NCBI RefSeq assembly: GCF_009831235.1
Contig: NZ_WUUL01000004.1
Location: 247,820 to 311,819, forward strand
Direction: 5' to 3'
DNA length: 64,000 nt
DNA from: Shimazuella alba
GTDB lineage: Bacteria > Bacillota > Bacilli > Thermoactinomycetales > Thermoactinomycetaceae
Under the pieces are notes generated by a model. It saw nothing but the letters and a program-made list of their open reading frames with translations, did no database searches and was not told the origin of the DNA. Shown here one piece after another: positions 33,557 to 43,301 of this stretch. The translations under genes were made by a program, and so were the position numbers. How positions within the stretch are numbered: the first letter of the stretch is position 1; each line of letters opens with the position of its first letter.

Positions 33557-34732
33557 TCAATCAAATAATCCCCATTGATCCAACCGTCTTACCGCTTCTG
33601 CAAGTCGTTCTTCATCTGTAAGCAATCCAACCCGAACATAGCCGTCTCCTGCTTTTCCGAAGCCTATGCCAGGTGCAACTGCAATATGTGCTCGATCCAA
33701 AAGTTCAGCAGCAAAGGTGGTAGATGTGTAGCCAGAAGGTACTGGTAACCAGCAGAAGAATGAGCCTTTTGGACTTTGTACATTCCAACCAATTTTTTGA
33801 AGACCAGAAATGAATGTATTTCTGCGGCTTTCATATGTTTGTACCAATTGACGCACACAGTCTTGAGAGTCGAGTAGAGCAGTAGCAGCAGCTTGTTGAA
33901 CTGCACCAAATAAACTGACATAAAAATGATCTTGTAGCAATTCGATCGCTTGGATCGCTGATGGATTGCCCAAAGCGAAACCGACACGCCAGCCTGCCAT
34001 GTTGTAAGTTTTGCTCAGCGTATAGATTTCGATTCCAGTTTCTTTTGCCCCTGGTGTCTGCAGAAAACTGAGTGGTTTTTTTCCATCAAATCCGATCGCA
34101 CCATAGGCAAAATCATGAACAACACAAATATCATGCTCTTTTGCCATTTTTACTGTATCAGCAAAAAAGGCAGGTGTAGCAACTCCTGCTGTGGGGTTGT
34201 TGGGATAGTTTAAGAACATCAGTTTTGCTTGCTCTCGAATGTTAGTGGGAATTTGTTCATAAACTGGTAAAAAATGATTTCCTGCTAGAAGTGGCATCAT
34301 TTCCATCTTAGCCTCTGCCATCGCAATTCCTGACCAATAATCAGGATAACCAGGATCAGGAACCAAGGCGATCTCTCCAGGATTTAAAAAACATTGGGCG
34401 ATCTCCACTAATCCTACTTTTCCTCCAAATAAAACGGCTACTTCTGTTTCAGCATCAAGCGACACCCCGTATTCTCGCTGATAATACGTGGCAATTGCTT
34501 CTTTCAGAAAAGCGAATCCACGAAACGGAGAATATTTATGAAACGCTGGGTTCGTAGCTGCTGTTTGTAATGAAGAAATAATGTGAGGAGGAGTTGGTAA
34601 GTCTGGATTTCCTTGACCAAGGTTGATTACGTCTTTCCCAGCTTGAATATATCGGTTCACGTCAGCTACCAATTTGGCAAAAAATTGGTCGGGTAGTGCT
34701 TGCAATCTTTTCGCATATTCAAATGTTTGCAA
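33557..34732 (-). CDS. mtnE: Aminotransferase of methionine salvage (KMTB transaminase)
   Basis: A 391-residue class I PLP aminotransferase converting 4-methylthio-2-oxobutyrate to methionine. The PLP lysine is in TLSKTYNMAGWRVGF, with NYPNNPTAG and YGAIGFDG upstream. The TTG start is preceded by AGGAAGTGA. It lies upstream of mtnWXBD on the same strand but is separated by the S-box, so it has its own promoter in the region divergent from mtnK. No S-box is seen in its own leader. Confidence 0.9.
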   Translation of the reverse strand: MQTFEYAKRLQALPDQFFAKLVADVNRYIQAGKDVINLGQGNPDLPTPPHIISSLQTAATNPAFHKYSPFRGFAFLKEAIATYYQREYGVSLDAETEVAVLFGGKVGLVEIAQCFLNPGEIALVPDPGYPDYWSGIAMAEAKMEMMPLLAGNHFLPVYEQIPTNIREQAKLMFLNYPNNPTAGVATPAFFADTVKMAKEHDICVVHDFAYGAIGFDGKKPLSFLQTPGAKETGIEIYTLSKTYNMAGWRVGFALGNPSAIQAIELLQDHFYVSLFGAVQQAAATALLDSQDCVRQLVQTYESRRNTFISGLQKIGWNVQSPKGSFFCWLPVPSGYTSTTFAAELLDRAHIAVAPGIGFGKAGDGYVRVGLLTDEERLAEAVRRLDQWGLFD

Positions 34733-34907
34733 TTATGTCACTTCCTGTACCTGTTTCTAGTCATTTATGTTATAATTTAGACGAACAAGTGTCAAAATGT
34801 TTTTGAATGGAAAAAGTTTTTTTATTGACAAATTCAAGAAAACGATTTACTATTCGGATGTAATCCCACTCAAAAACATTTGTGAACGAAAAAATAAATA
34901 GGTAGCT

Positions 34908-35117
34908 ATCTCTTATCAAGAGTAGGTGGAGGGAAATGGCCCGATGAAGCCCAGCAACCGACCGTAATACCATCGTAAGATGGGGCTCTGTTTTACAGCA
35001 GGGGCCGTGGAGATTTATCCACGCATGGCACGGTGCTAAGTCCAACAGAACAAGTTTCTGTGAGATAAGAGGTTTGGACTATTCCGAGCCTCTTTCGCGC
35101 AGAAAGAGGTTTTTTGA
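34908..35117 (+). promoter_or_regulatory. SAM-I (S-box) riboswitch of the mtnK operon
   Basis: Consensus elements CTCTTATCAAGAGTAGGTGG, CCCGATGAAGCCCAGCAACC and GCACGGTGCTAAGTCC are present. An enlarged hairpin arm lies between about 34967 and 35010. The terminator is CCTCTTTC/GAAAGAGG with a T6 run (35088-35116), just before mtnK. Confidence 0.95.
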
Positions 35118-35150
35118 TTTTGTTTTATAAAAAGGAGAGGTGGTCAATAG

Positions 35151-36362
35151 ATGGTACCAACTCAGGAGCGTTCCTATCGAGCACTTACAGTAGATACAGT
35201 GCGGAGCGCAGTGGAACAGCTCCAGTATTTTGAAGATGTTGAACAATTGCAAGTATCTGAGATTGGAGATGGAAATCTTAACTATGTTTTCTTGCTAGAG
35301 GAACCAGCCACAGGGAAGTCGTTGATTGTCAAACAAGCACTCCCTTATGCCAAAGTGGTTGGCGAAAGTTGGCCGCTTACATTGGACCGAGCAAAGATAG
35401 AATATCAATCACTTCAAAAAGCAGCTGAAGTTGTGCCCAATCTCGTTCCAGTGGTTTACCATCATGACATGGAAATGGCATATACCGTCATGGAAGATCT
35501 ATCATCACACGAAATCCTGCGCTCAGCTTTAATCAATGGAAACCAATACCCCAATTTGGGAAAAGATATTGGAACCTATACGGCGCAGACGTTATTCCAT
35601 ACCAGTGACTTTTATCTTCATCCCTTTACCAAAAAAGCATTGGTGAAAGATTTCCTCAATCCGGAATTATGCAAAATTACAGAAGACCTAGTATTCACAG
35701 ATCCGTTCTTTGATCATGATACCAATGAGATATCGGATGAAATCCGCCCGTTTGTTACGCAGTTTTGGCAAGATGAAGAACTGAAAAGGGAAGCAGCGAA
35801 GCTAAAACTTCAATTTTTAACAGAAGCAGAAGCACTACTCCATGGTGATCTTCACTCAGGAAGTATATTTGTGACAGCAAATTCCACGAAAGTGATCGAT
35901 CCCGAGTTTGCGTTTGTCGGACCTATTGGATTTGATCTAGGTTCATTTTTAGCTAATCTGTTGCTCAATTACTTATCCCAAGAAGCGCATATGAAGGAAA
36001 AAGCAGATTTACAAGTGTTTCGTGATTTCTTATCCGACACATGGAAACAGACATGGGAGACATTTGCGACTCAGTTTTTAGAGCTATGCAAAACAAAAGG
36101 TCATTTTACTTTTTCCAGTATTAAAGGTGTAGCAGAAGAGTTTGTCGATAAGGTTTGGCGAGATACACTTGGTTTCGCAGGCTGTGAGATGGTACGTAGG
36201 ACAATTGGTTTAGCACAAGTTGCAGACCTAAATACAATCGAGGATGCCCCAGTGCAAATTGACTTAAAACAAAAAGCACTCACATCTGGAGCTGCACTCA
36301 TTAAAAACAGAAATGAAATCAAAGGCATCAATGCTTTCTTATCTTGGATACAGGAGTTGTGA
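35151..36362 (+). CDS. mtnK: S-methyl-5-thioribose kinase
   Basis: A 403-residue kinase of the choline-kinase-like fold that phosphorylates methylthioribose at C1. It has the nucleotide loop [11 protein letters not shown] with the following Lys in SLIVKQAL, the catalytic loop [11 protein letters not shown] and the metal-binding [13 protein letters not shown]. It is the first gene of the operon controlled by the S-box leader, with GAGAGGTGG upstream of the ATG. Confidence 0.95.
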   Translation: MVPTQERSYRALTVDTVRSAVEQLQYFEDVEQLQVSEIGDGNLNYVFLLEEPATGKSLIVKQALPYAKVVGESWPLTLDRAKIEYQSLQKAAEVVPNLVPVVYHHDMEMAYTVMEDLSSHEILRSALINGNQYPNLGKDIGTYTAQTLFHTSDFYLHPFTKKALVKDFLNPELCKITEDLVFTDPFFDHDTNEISDEIRPFVTQFWQDEELKREAAKLKLQFLTEAEALLHGDLHSGSIFVTANSTKVIDPEFAFVGPIGFDLGSFLANLLLNYLSQEAHMKEKADLQVFRDFLSDTWKQTWETFATQFLELCKTKGHFTFSSIKGVAEEFVDKVWRDTLGFAGCEMVRRTIGLAQVADLNTIEDAPVQIDLKQKALTSGAALIKNRNEIKGINAFLSWIQEL

Positions 36363-36364
36363 AC

Positions 36365-37432
36365 ATGATCGTTGCCGAGCAAAAAAACTCAATCATATCA
36401 GTAATCTACAACAAAGATCATATCTCCTTACTGGATCAGCGATTGCTTCCACAAAAGATGGAATATGTCCGTTTATCCACTATCAATGATGTATGGCATG
36501 CTATTCATCAACTTCAGGTCAGAGGAGCACCAGCAATTGGTATTGCTGCTGCCTTTGGCCTAGCCCTCTGGGCAAATCATTGGCAGTCATCTGACCTTCC
36601 TTCTTTTTTAAAGGCATTGCATCGCGCAAAATCACAGCTTGCTAGTTCCCGACCTACCGCTGTAAACCTCTTTTGGGCTTTGGCTCGTGTTGTAGATCAA
36701 GCTAAACGAGCGAGTAGTGTCAGGGAAGCAAAAATTTTGATTGAAAAGGAGGCATTAGAGATTCAAGCAGAAGATGAAGAGATTTGTAGGAGAATCGGCG
36801 AGCATGGACTGACATTGTTTTCAGATGAGCAAAACATCATGACCATTTGCAATGCAGGGAGTATTGCGACAGCGAGATATGGTACTGCTCTAGCTCCGTT
36901 TTATTTAGCGAAAGAAGCAGGATGGAACTTACATATTTATGCTTGTGAGACGCGTCCACTCTTGCAAGGAGCAAGACTAACTACGTGGGAATTGCAACAA
37001 GCAGATATTGATGTAACCCTTATCACTGATAACATGGCAGCACATACGATGCGAACCAAAAATATAGATGCGGTGATTGTTGGTTGTGATCGCGTTGCCA
37101 AAAATGGTGATGTCGCAAATAAAATCGGTACATTTGGGCTTGCTTTGCAAGCAAAATCGCTACACATTCCTTTCTATGTGGCTGCTCCTCTATCTACTTT
37201 TGATTTTCAAACACTTACAGGAGAGGAGATTCCGATAGAAGAACGAGCAGATGAAGAAGTTTCTCATATTGGACAGATAGCAACAGCTCCAGCAAATACC
37301 AAAGTGTTCAACCCAGCATTCGATATTACACCAGCATCCTATATTACAGCCTTCATTACCGAACATGGAATATTTGCACCAGACAACTTAGAGAAGCTCA
37401 TCGAGCTGAAAACAAAGGAGCGTTCAACATGA
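36365..37432 (+). CDS. mtnA: Methylthioribose-1-phosphate isomerase
   Basis: A 355-residue isomerase that turns the aldose phosphate into methylthioribulose-1-phosphate. The catalytic Cys is in [12 protein letters not shown] and the catalytic Asp in [20 protein letters not shown]. The N-terminal [13 protein letters not shown] motif is typical of this eIF2B-related family. The ATG at 36365 follows AGGAG in the mtnK 3' end, 2 bases after the mtnK stop. Its own stop overlaps the next gene as ATGA. Confidence 0.95.
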   Translation: MIVAEQKNSIISVIYNKDHISLLDQRLLPQKMEYVRLSTINDVWHAIHQLQVRGAPAIGIAAAFGLALWANHWQSSDLPSFLKALHRAKSQLASSRPTAVNLFWALARVVDQAKRASSVREAKILIEKEALEIQAEDEEICRRIGEHGLTLFSDEQNIMTICNAGSIATARYGTALAPFYLAKEAGWNLHIYACETRPLLQGARLTTWELQQADIDVTLITDNMAAHTMRTKNIDAVIVGCDRVAKNGDVANKIGTFGLALQAKSLHIPFYVAAPLSTFDFQTLTGEEIPIEERADEEVSHIGQIATAPANTKVFNPAFDITPASYITAFITEHGIFAPDNLEKLIELKTKERST

Positions 37433-38550
37433 AACGTGCAAAATGGTTAGGGCTATTTCTTGCAGTGATCCTAGCTCTTACGGCTTGTTCCAATGAACAA
37501 AACCAAGTAAACCAATCTACAAATAATGATTCTGCTAATAATTCTACTGAAAAAACATCCACAACAAGCAATAACACCGAAATACCAGAGAAGTTAAAGA
37601 AACCTCTTAAAATCGCTGCAATCTCACAACTATCGATCGGAACTTTTTCAAGTCAGTATATTGCTGGGGTTCAGGCACAAGTAAAGCAGTTTGGCGGAGA
37701 AGTGCAAGTCTATAATTCTGATAATGATTTAGCCAAAATGGCCTCTTATATTGATACTGCTGTCAGTCAGAAAGTAGATGGCATCTTACTGGATCATGGT
37801 CGAGCAGATGCGTTGCTGCCAAGTGTGAAGAAGGCGATTGAAGCTGGTATTCCCGTTATCGCTTTTGATAACGATCTCCGCATTCCAGGTGTAACCGTTA
37901 TCGATCAGGATGATTTCTCCCTAGCTTGGAATTCGCTTCGAACTCTCGCACAAGATTTAAATGGAAAAGGAAATATCGTTTATGTGTGGGTTGGTGGATT
38001 TGCACCCATGGAAAATCGCAACGTGATTTATAACGCATTTAAACAGCGTTATCCAGATATCAAGGAAATAGCGAAGTTTGGCAATGCAACCAACAATACA
38101 GCACTTGATACACAGACACAGATGGAAGCGATTCTACAAAAATATCCAAAAGGTCAAATCGATGCGGTTTTTGCTCCTTGGGATGAATTTGCCAAAGGAG
38201 TAACAAGAGCTATCCAACAAGCAGGTCGCAATGAGATCAAAGTATATGGGATTGACTTAAGCGATGAAGATCTCCAAATGATCCAACAAAAGAATAGCCC
38301 TTGGGTAGCAACAACTGCTACAAATCCAACGGAAATGGGTAAAATTCAAGTTCGCTTCTTGTATCAAAAAATTGCAGGCGAGTCAGTGCCGCAAGTTTAT
38401 AGTGTGGAGCCTCATTTAGTGGAAAAGAAAAACTTACCAAGTCAATCGATAACGATGAACCAATTGGGCAAGTACATTCAATCGTGGGGTTCGACGCAAA
38501 CTGCAACTTCTCCTTGGATGGAAAAGTTAGCAAAGGAGAATAAAAAATGA
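37429..38550 (+). CDS. Sugar-type ABC transporter substrate-binding lipoprotein, probable methylthioribose binder
   Basis: A 373-residue RbsB-like periplasmic-binding-protein-fold lipoprotein. Signal peptide residues 1-19 end in the lipobox LTAC (Cys20). A low-complexity Asn/Ser/Thr linker (about 21-55) and two alpha/beta lobes follow ([20 protein letters not shown] ... VDGILLDHG ... GIPVIAFDN). It overlaps mtnA by 4 bases and is followed by a matching ATPase and permease under the same S-box, so the ligand is most likely methylthioribose. That assignment is from context. Confidence 0.88.
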   Translation: MKRAKWLGLFLAVILALTACSNEQNQVNQSTNNDSANNSTEKTSTTSNNTEIPEKLKKPLKIAAISQLSIGTFSSQYIAGVQAQVKQFGGEVQVYNSDNDLAKMASYIDTAVSQKVDGILLDHGRADALLPSVKKAIEAGIPVIAFDNDLRIPGVTVIDQDDFSLAWNSLRTLAQDLNGKGNIVYVWVGGFAPMENRNVIYNAFKQRYPDIKEIAKFGNATNNTALDTQTQMEAILQKYPKGQIDAVFAPWDEFAKGVTRAIQQAGRNEIKVYGIDLSDEDLQMIQQKNSPWVATTATNPTEMGKIQVRFLYQKIAGESVPQVYSVEPHLVEKKNLPSQSITMNQLGKYIQSWGSTQTATSPWMEKLAKENKK

Positions 38551-40064
38551 CACTCCGGATGAAAAGAATCGTAAAATCGTTTCATGAGAACGCTGTCCTC
38601 AAAGAAGTAGATTTTACGGTTGAAAAAGGAGAGATTCATGCACTGTTAGGAGTGAATGGAGCAGGAAAAAGTACGCTAGTGAAAATTTTATCTGGTCAAA
38701 TGAAGGCAGATAGCGGTGAAATCTGGATAGGAGAGCGGCAAGTATCGCTCTCTTCTCCACATAAAGCGATAGCGGCTGGAATCGGGATTGTTGTCCAAGA
38801 AGTAGATACTGCTCTATTTCCAGAGCTTACCGTAGCTGAAAATGTGACCATCCATGAATGGATGAAAGGCTCTGCTTTTGTGAATTGGAAAAAGAGAAAA
38901 GAACGTGCTAAACAGCTCTTGCAGCAAGTTGGCTTGGAGATCGCTGTTGATCGTCTCGTTTCCGATTGTAGCCTGAGTGAAAAACAGCAAATCGTGATTG
39001 CCCAAGCATTGAGCCGAAATGTACAATTTCTTATTTTGGATGAGCCCACTGCTCCACTTAGTGAAACAGAAACTACTACATTGTTTCAAGTGATGCGTCG
39101 CTTGAAAGAAAGTGGTGTTGGGATCATCTTCATTTCTCATCGTTTGCCAGAGATCCGAGCTATTTGTGATCAGATTACGGTGTTGCGGGAAGGGAAAACT
39201 GTCCTTCAAAGTGCTGTGTCTCTACAGACCGATGATCAAATTGTGCAAGCAATGCTCGGAAAACAGTTGGCTACTTTGAAAGAAAAGGAACCCAGAATAA
39301 GGGAGACGCCTTTGTTGCAAGCCAATCAATTTTATGTTCCCAAATTAGCAAAAAATATCTCTTTCACTTTGCATGAAGGGGAAGTGTTAGGTATTGCAGG
39401 ATTAGTAGGAGCAGGGAAGACCGAGATAGCCAGAGCATTAGTTGGCCAAGATCCCAGCTCAAACCCAGTGACGATCAAGGGAAAACAATGGATGATAAAA
39501 CATCCCAGAAAAGCAATGGAAGCAGGTCTCTGCCTGATTCCAGAAGAACGTCGAAAGGAAGGGATTCTCATCGATTTCCCGATTGATCAAAATCTTTCCC
39601 TTCCACACATTCATAAAATGACGAAAATCGGCTGGTTAGATCGTCAAAAAGAGCGAAGGTTAGCCAAAGAGGTAGTGGAAAAACTAGGGATTCGGGCATC
39701 TTCTCCTATGCAGACAGCTCGACTGCTCAGCGGAGGAAACCAGCAAAAGGTATCGATCGGCAAGTGGCTGGATACAGGAGCATCTGTTTTTCTCTTTGAT
39801 GAACCGACAAAAGGAATCGATATCGGGGCAAAAGTAGATGTTTTTTCTATTATTTCTTCATTAGCAGAAGAGAATAAAGGAATTTTATATTTTAGTAATG
39901 AATTGAATGAGTTGCTCACAGTATCAGATCGAATACTTGTGTTATATGATGGTCAGTTTATTGCTGAAAGAAGGATAAATGAGACCACATTAGAGGAATT
40001 AATGTCATTGGCAACGGGGGGAATACAAGGTGGAACAAAGCATCAAGGTAGCCGAACTTCCTAA
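38547..40064 (+). CDS. Sugar-type ABC transporter ATP-binding protein (two ABC domains)
   Basis: A 505-residue RbsA/MglA-type protein with two nucleotide-binding domains. The first has Walker A GVNGAGKSTL, signature SLSEKQQIVIAQAL and Walker B LILDEPTAPL. The second has the degenerate Walker A GLVGAGKTEIARAL, signature LSGGNQQKVSIGKWL and FLFDEPTKGID. This is the arrangement of ribose-class importers. It overlaps the binding-protein gene by 4 bases and the permease gene by 35 bases. Confidence 0.93.
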   Translation: MTLRMKRIVKSFHENAVLKEVDFTVEKGEIHALLGVNGAGKSTLVKILSGQMKADSGEIWIGERQVSLSSPHKAIAAGIGIVVQEVDTALFPELTVAENVTIHEWMKGSAFVNWKKRKERAKQLLQQVGLEIAVDRLVSDCSLSEKQQIVIAQALSRNVQFLILDEPTAPLSETETTTLFQVMRRLKESGVGIIFISHRLPEIRAICDQITVLREGKTVLQSAVSLQTDDQIVQAMLGKQLATLKEKEPRIRETPLLQANQFYVPKLAKNISFTLHEGEVLGIAGLVGAGKTEIARALVGQDPSSNPVTIKGKQWMIKHPRKAMEAGLCLIPEERRKEGILIDFPIDQNLSLPHIHKMTKIGWLDRQKERRLAKEVVEKLGIRASSPMQTARLLSGGNQQKVSIGKWLDTGASVFLFDEPTKGIDIGAKVDVFSIISSLAEENKGILYFSNELNELLTVSDRILVLYDGQFIAERRINETTLEELMSLATGGIQGGTKHQGSRTS

Positions 40065-41058
40065 GAAGCAAAAGAAGAGCAAAGATATATTATTTCATTT
40101 GTTAACTAAATATGGTACCGTCCTTGCTATTTTAGTGATTGTTCTCCTATTTAGCGTATTATCAGGGGAATTTTTTACTTATAAAAACTGGACAGATATT
40201 TTGCGAGCGATCTCCATCACAACTTTAGTAGCAATTGGAGTAACGCTGTCTCTCATCGTCAATGGTTTTGATCTATCCGTAGGTTCTACGGTAAGTCTAG
40301 CAACTATATCTAGTACAATAGCGATGGTGTGGTTTCGTCAAGAAACAGTAGTAGCAATTTGTATTCCACTTGTAATAGGATTGTTAGTTGGCTTAATTAA
40401 TTCATTTTTAATAGTGAAGATTCGTCTTCCAGATATGTTAGCGACACTTGGCATGATGTACATGATAAATGGTCTGCATCTCACCATAACCAAAGGTTAT
40501 AGTGTCTATAATAATATGCCTTTGCAAGACGGGACCCTAGCTCCTGGCAAGATATTGCCATCATTTTTATTTATTGGACAAGGGGAGTTATTTTCTGTTC
40601 CATTTCCCGTTATTATTATGTTTTTCTTCGTTATCACCGTTCATCTTTGTTTAAACTATACCAAATTTGGTAGACTCCTTTATGTTACAGGTGGTAATGA
40701 GGAAGCAGCGAGACTTTCTGGTGTACCAGTAAAACGCTATAAAGCGTATGCTTATGCGCTAAGTGGCTTATTTGCTAGTATAGCTGGTATTGTGTTGGCT
40801 TCCCGTATTGGTACTGGACAAGTATCTGCTGGCGCATCTTTGTTAATGGATTCTGTAGCGGCTGCGCTCATCGGGTATTCGGTATTTGGTGCAAATAAAC
40901 CAAATGTATTAGGAACGTTTGTCGGTTCTGTTCTCATTGGTATATTGCTAAACGGTCTAACCATGTTAAATGTTCCTTACTATGCACAAGATATTGTGAA
41001 AGGGGCAATATTAGTGGGTGCTCTTACTTTGATGTACAAAAGTAGGAAAGTGACGTAG
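40030..41058 (+). CDS. Sugar-type ABC transporter permease (RbsC-like)
   Basis: A 342-residue permease of the ribose/xylose class with about eight to ten membrane helices. It has the conserved VNGFDLSVGSTVSLA segment and the cytoplasmic coupling loop (YVTGGNEEAARLSGVPVKRYK). A GTG start inside the ATPase gene is preceded by GGGGGG 8 bases upstream. It completes the mtnK-mtnA-transporter operon. Only one permease is encoded, so it probably works as a homodimer. Confidence 0.92.
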   Translation: MEQSIKVAELPKKQKKSKDILFHLLTKYGTVLAILVIVLLFSVLSGEFFTYKNWTDILRAISITTLVAIGVTLSLIVNGFDLSVGSTVSLATISSTIAMVWFRQETVVAICIPLVIGLLVGLINSFLIVKIRLPDMLATLGMMYMINGLHLTITKGYSVYNNMPLQDGTLAPGKILPSFLFIGQGELFSVPFPVIIMFFFVITVHLCLNYTKFGRLLYVTGGNEEAARLSGVPVKRYKAYAYALSGLFASIAGIVLASRIGTGQVSAGASLLMDSVAAALIGYSVFGANKPNVLGTFVGSVLIGILLNGLTMLNVPYYAQDIVKGAILVGALTLMYKSRKVT

Positions 41059-41135
41059 AAAGTAGACTTATACTTGTTTCCTTTCCTTATCGATTTTCAT
41101 ATATTAGTAGAAATCTGTAAGATAGGAGGGACAAT

Positions 41136-41384
41136 ATGAGTTCTCTGCAATATCTCCCTCATCACCAATTGAGTGCAAAGCATATCGGTAAGCCTATGAA
41201 ATTGGTATTAAAAAATGGAAAAGTAATTTATGGAACGATTCAAACCTTGCATCAAAAGGGTATTGTATTTATTCCAGTACAGGCTGAGAAGAAGAAAGGA
41301 AAAGTAGATGCACAACGGTTTTTTCCGCTTTTTCCTATCTTTATCCCGTTTCTTTTCTTTCTTCCATTTTTGATTTGTTTCTAA
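41136..41384 (+). CDS. Small hypothetical protein, 82 aa
   Basis: AGGAGGG 6 bases before the ATG supports translation. The first 50 residues contain a beta-strand module (IGKPMKLVLKNGKVIYGTI ... GIVFIPV) resembling the LSM/SH3-like small proteins of Bacilli such as YuzF. The end is a Phe/Pro-rich hydrophobic tail (FPLFPIFIPFLFFLPFLI), possibly a membrane anchor. The function is not known. Confidence 0.65.
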   Translation: MSSLQYLPHHQLSAKHIGKPMKLVLKNGKVIYGTIQTLHQKGIVFIPVQAEKKKGKVDAQRFFPLFPIFIPFLFFLPFLICF

Positions 41385-41385
41385 A

Positions 41386-41415
41386 TAAGAAGCTAGCATT
41401 TAGGTGCTAGCTTTT
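41386..41415 (+). terminator. Terminator after the 82-aa gene
   Basis: Stem AAGCTAGC/GCTAGCTT with an 8-base loop, followed by T-rich sequence. Confidence 0.6.
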
Positions 41416-41613
41416 GACTTTTTTGAGAACAACCCCTAAAGGTTGCTAGACTGAATGTAAAATTAGTGAGAAAATGAGAGCAATCCCTCTTTTCGGTTAG
41501 AAAGCATGTGAAGGGGGAGAAGGAAGTGCATCAGTGATATCGAAGTTTCTGGTATCCCATTTAATGTCTGCCAAAAATCATTGTTGCATTTTTTGGAATC
41601 GAGTATGCTTATT

Positions 41614-41634
41614 CAAGAACATTCGATGTTCTTG
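41614..41634. promoter_or_regulatory. Perfect 21-bp palindrome upstream of the carbonic anhydrase gene
   Basis: CAAGAACAT-TCG-ATGTTCTTG, 58 bases upstream of the start codon. It is a candidate operator or a 5'-UTR hairpin. The rest of 41416-41691 shows no gene. Confidence 0.4.
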
Positions 41635-41691
41635 GTGACTGTAGTATGATGATACAAATTAAAAAGGACTGTAGAAAGAGGAGGATTTACG

Positions 41692-42273
41692 TTGAATCTT
41701 TTAGATGGAATTTTAGCTCATAATAAACAATTTGTCGAAAATAAAGAATATGAAAAGTTTCAAACATCTAAATTTCCCAATAAACGATTAGTGGTTGTTT
41801 CTTGTATGGATACTCGTTTAGTAGAATTGCTACCAAAGGCGATGGATGTTGCCAATGGTGATGTAAAAATCGTTAAAACCGCTGGTGCAATCGTGTCACA
41901 TCCATTTGGCAGTATTATGCGAAGTATTCTTGTTGCTGTCTATGAGCTTGGAGCGGACGAAGTTTGTGTGGTAGGTCACTACGATTGTGGAATGGCAAGC
42001 TTAGAAGCTCAAAATACGTTGAAGAAAATGAAGGATCGTGGAGTAAGCCAAGAGAGCTTAGATATGCTAAATTATGCTGGAGTGGATTTTGAAAAGTTTT
42101 TACGTGGCTTTGATTGTGTCGAAGACAGTGTGAAACACAGTGTGGAACTTATTCGCAAACATCCGCTATTGCCCAGAGATATACCTGTCCATGGATTAGT
42201 GATCGATCCAAAATCAGGTAGACTGGATGTTATGGTTAACGGCTATCAAGCCGAGCTGTCTTCAACTGTGTAA
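41692..42273 (+). CDS. Beta-class carbonic anhydrase
   Basis: A 193-residue enzyme of the beta family (similar to B. subtilis YtiB/YvdA). The zinc ligands are Cys in SCMDTR (near residue 38) and His-x-x-Cys in VGHYDCGM (near 95-98), with the Asp-Arg dyad in CMDTR. It interconverts CO2 and bicarbonate. A TTG start follows AGGAGG by about 7 bases. A palindrome lies in the leader and a good terminator follows. Confidence 0.92.
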   Translation: MNLLDGILAHNKQFVENKEYEKFQTSKFPNKRLVVVSCMDTRLVELLPKAMDVANGDVKIVKTAGAIVSHPFGSIMRSILVAVYELGADEVCVVGHYDCGMASLEAQNTLKKMKDRGVSQESLDMLNYAGVDFEKFLRGFDCVEDSVKHSVELIRKHPLLPRDIPVHGLVIDPKSGRLDVMVNGYQAELSSTV

Positions 42274-42292
42274 TCATTTGTACATAAAAAGA

Positions 42293-42331
42293 AGAAAAGC
42301 GGTCAAGTCTTTTGGACAACCGCTTTTTTCA
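42293..42331 (+). terminator. Terminator of the carbonic anhydrase gene
   Basis: Stem AAAGCGGT/ACCGCTTT with a T6 tail. Confidence 0.8.
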
Positions 42332-42351
42332 TGTCATAGGGGATGTCGGAT

Positions 42352-43188
42352 TTACGTTTCTTTTCTAACAGAAAATAAATGATCGACTTCCTGATAAGAA
42401 AGTACATCTGAGGTTATTGGAAGAAAGTTTCCATGATTCAATAATTGTTCTCCTGCATTTTTTAAGAAAGTCATAGTTGCTCGAAATGGTGCCGACCCAC
42501 AACTGACTCTTTGGATACCGATTTCCTTCAGTTTGGAAATAGAAGGAGTATTAGCAGCAGCTAATAGATTTATGGGACAGGAAACTTCGCTCCTTAACAG
42601 TTGAATTTCTTCTATACTGCTTATACCAGGAACGAATATACCGTCAGCACCCGCTTTTTCATAGGCTTTTGCTCGTTTGATCATTTTGTGAATACGAAGC
42701 GAAGGATCACCTATGTTACACCAATACAGATCTGTGCAGGCATTTAGAAAGATCGGGATCCCCTCTTTTATACAGAGTTCCTTGATTGCTGCAATTTTTT
42801 TTTGCTGTACGGAAATATCATATAGAGGATCTTTTGAATCCATAGTACTATCCTCGAGATTAATACCTGTTGCGCCGATCAAGATCATTTGTCTTACATT
42901 TTGTAAAATCTCCTGTATGCTTTCCCCATACCCATCTTCCATGTCTACCGTGACAGGTACATCTACGGCTTTGATAATTTGTTCAATGGTGGCAATTGCT
43001 GTTTGGAAAGGTATCTTTCTATCTTGATATCCCGATGAAGCAGCTATGCCAGCACTCGTTGTACCTATTGCTTTAAAACCACATTCTTCCAATATCTTTG
43101 CGCTGATCGCATCCCATGCATTCGGTAAAATAAAAAAATCGGAATGTAAATTTCGAAATGTAGCGTTTTTTAACATGTGATTTTCCAT
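42352..43188 (-). CDS. Isocitrate lyase/PEP mutase superfamily protein
   Basis: A 278-residue TIM-barrel protein of the ICL/PEPM superfamily. It has the N-terminal FFILPNAWDAISAKILEECGF, TTSAGIAASSGYQD and the metal/phosphate region VTVDMEDGYG ... GINLEDST. The KKCGH motif of isocitrate lyases is absent, so it is more likely a carboxyvinyl-carboxyphosphonate phosphorylmutase-like or oxaloacetate-hydrolase-like enzyme of unknown substrate. Start 43188 is chosen (GGAG 8 bases upstream). It is divergent from a broken ArsR regulator, probably its former regulator. Confidence 0.85.
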   Translation of the reverse strand: MENHMLKNATFRNLHSDFFILPNAWDAISAKILEECGFKAIGTTSAGIAASSGYQDRKIPFQTAIATIEQIIKAVDVPVTVDMEDGYGESIQEILQNVRQMILIGATGINLEDSTMDSKDPLYDISVQQKKIAAIKELCIKEGIPIFLNACTDLYWCNIGDPSLRIHKMIKRAKAYEKAGADGIFVPGISSIEEIQLLRSEVSCPINLLAAANTPSISKLKEIGIQRVSCGSAPFRATMTFLKNAGEQLLNHGNFLPITSDVLSYQEVDHLFSVRKET

Positions 43189-43253
43189 CTTCATTACTCC
43201 TTTTTTCTTTAGAAATATGCATGGAAGAGATACAATTATTGTAAATTATAAAA

Positions 43254-43273
43254 ACTTCGATTAACATCGAAGT
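43254..43273. promoter_or_regulatory. Perfect inverted repeat between the PEP-mutase-like and ArsR genes
   Basis: ACTTCGAT-TAAC-ATCGAAGT in the divergent promoter region, a likely operator for the ArsR-type regulator. Confidence 0.5.
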
Positions 43274-43301
43274 ATGGAATACAAAAAGGATGGAAAAGAA
43301 A

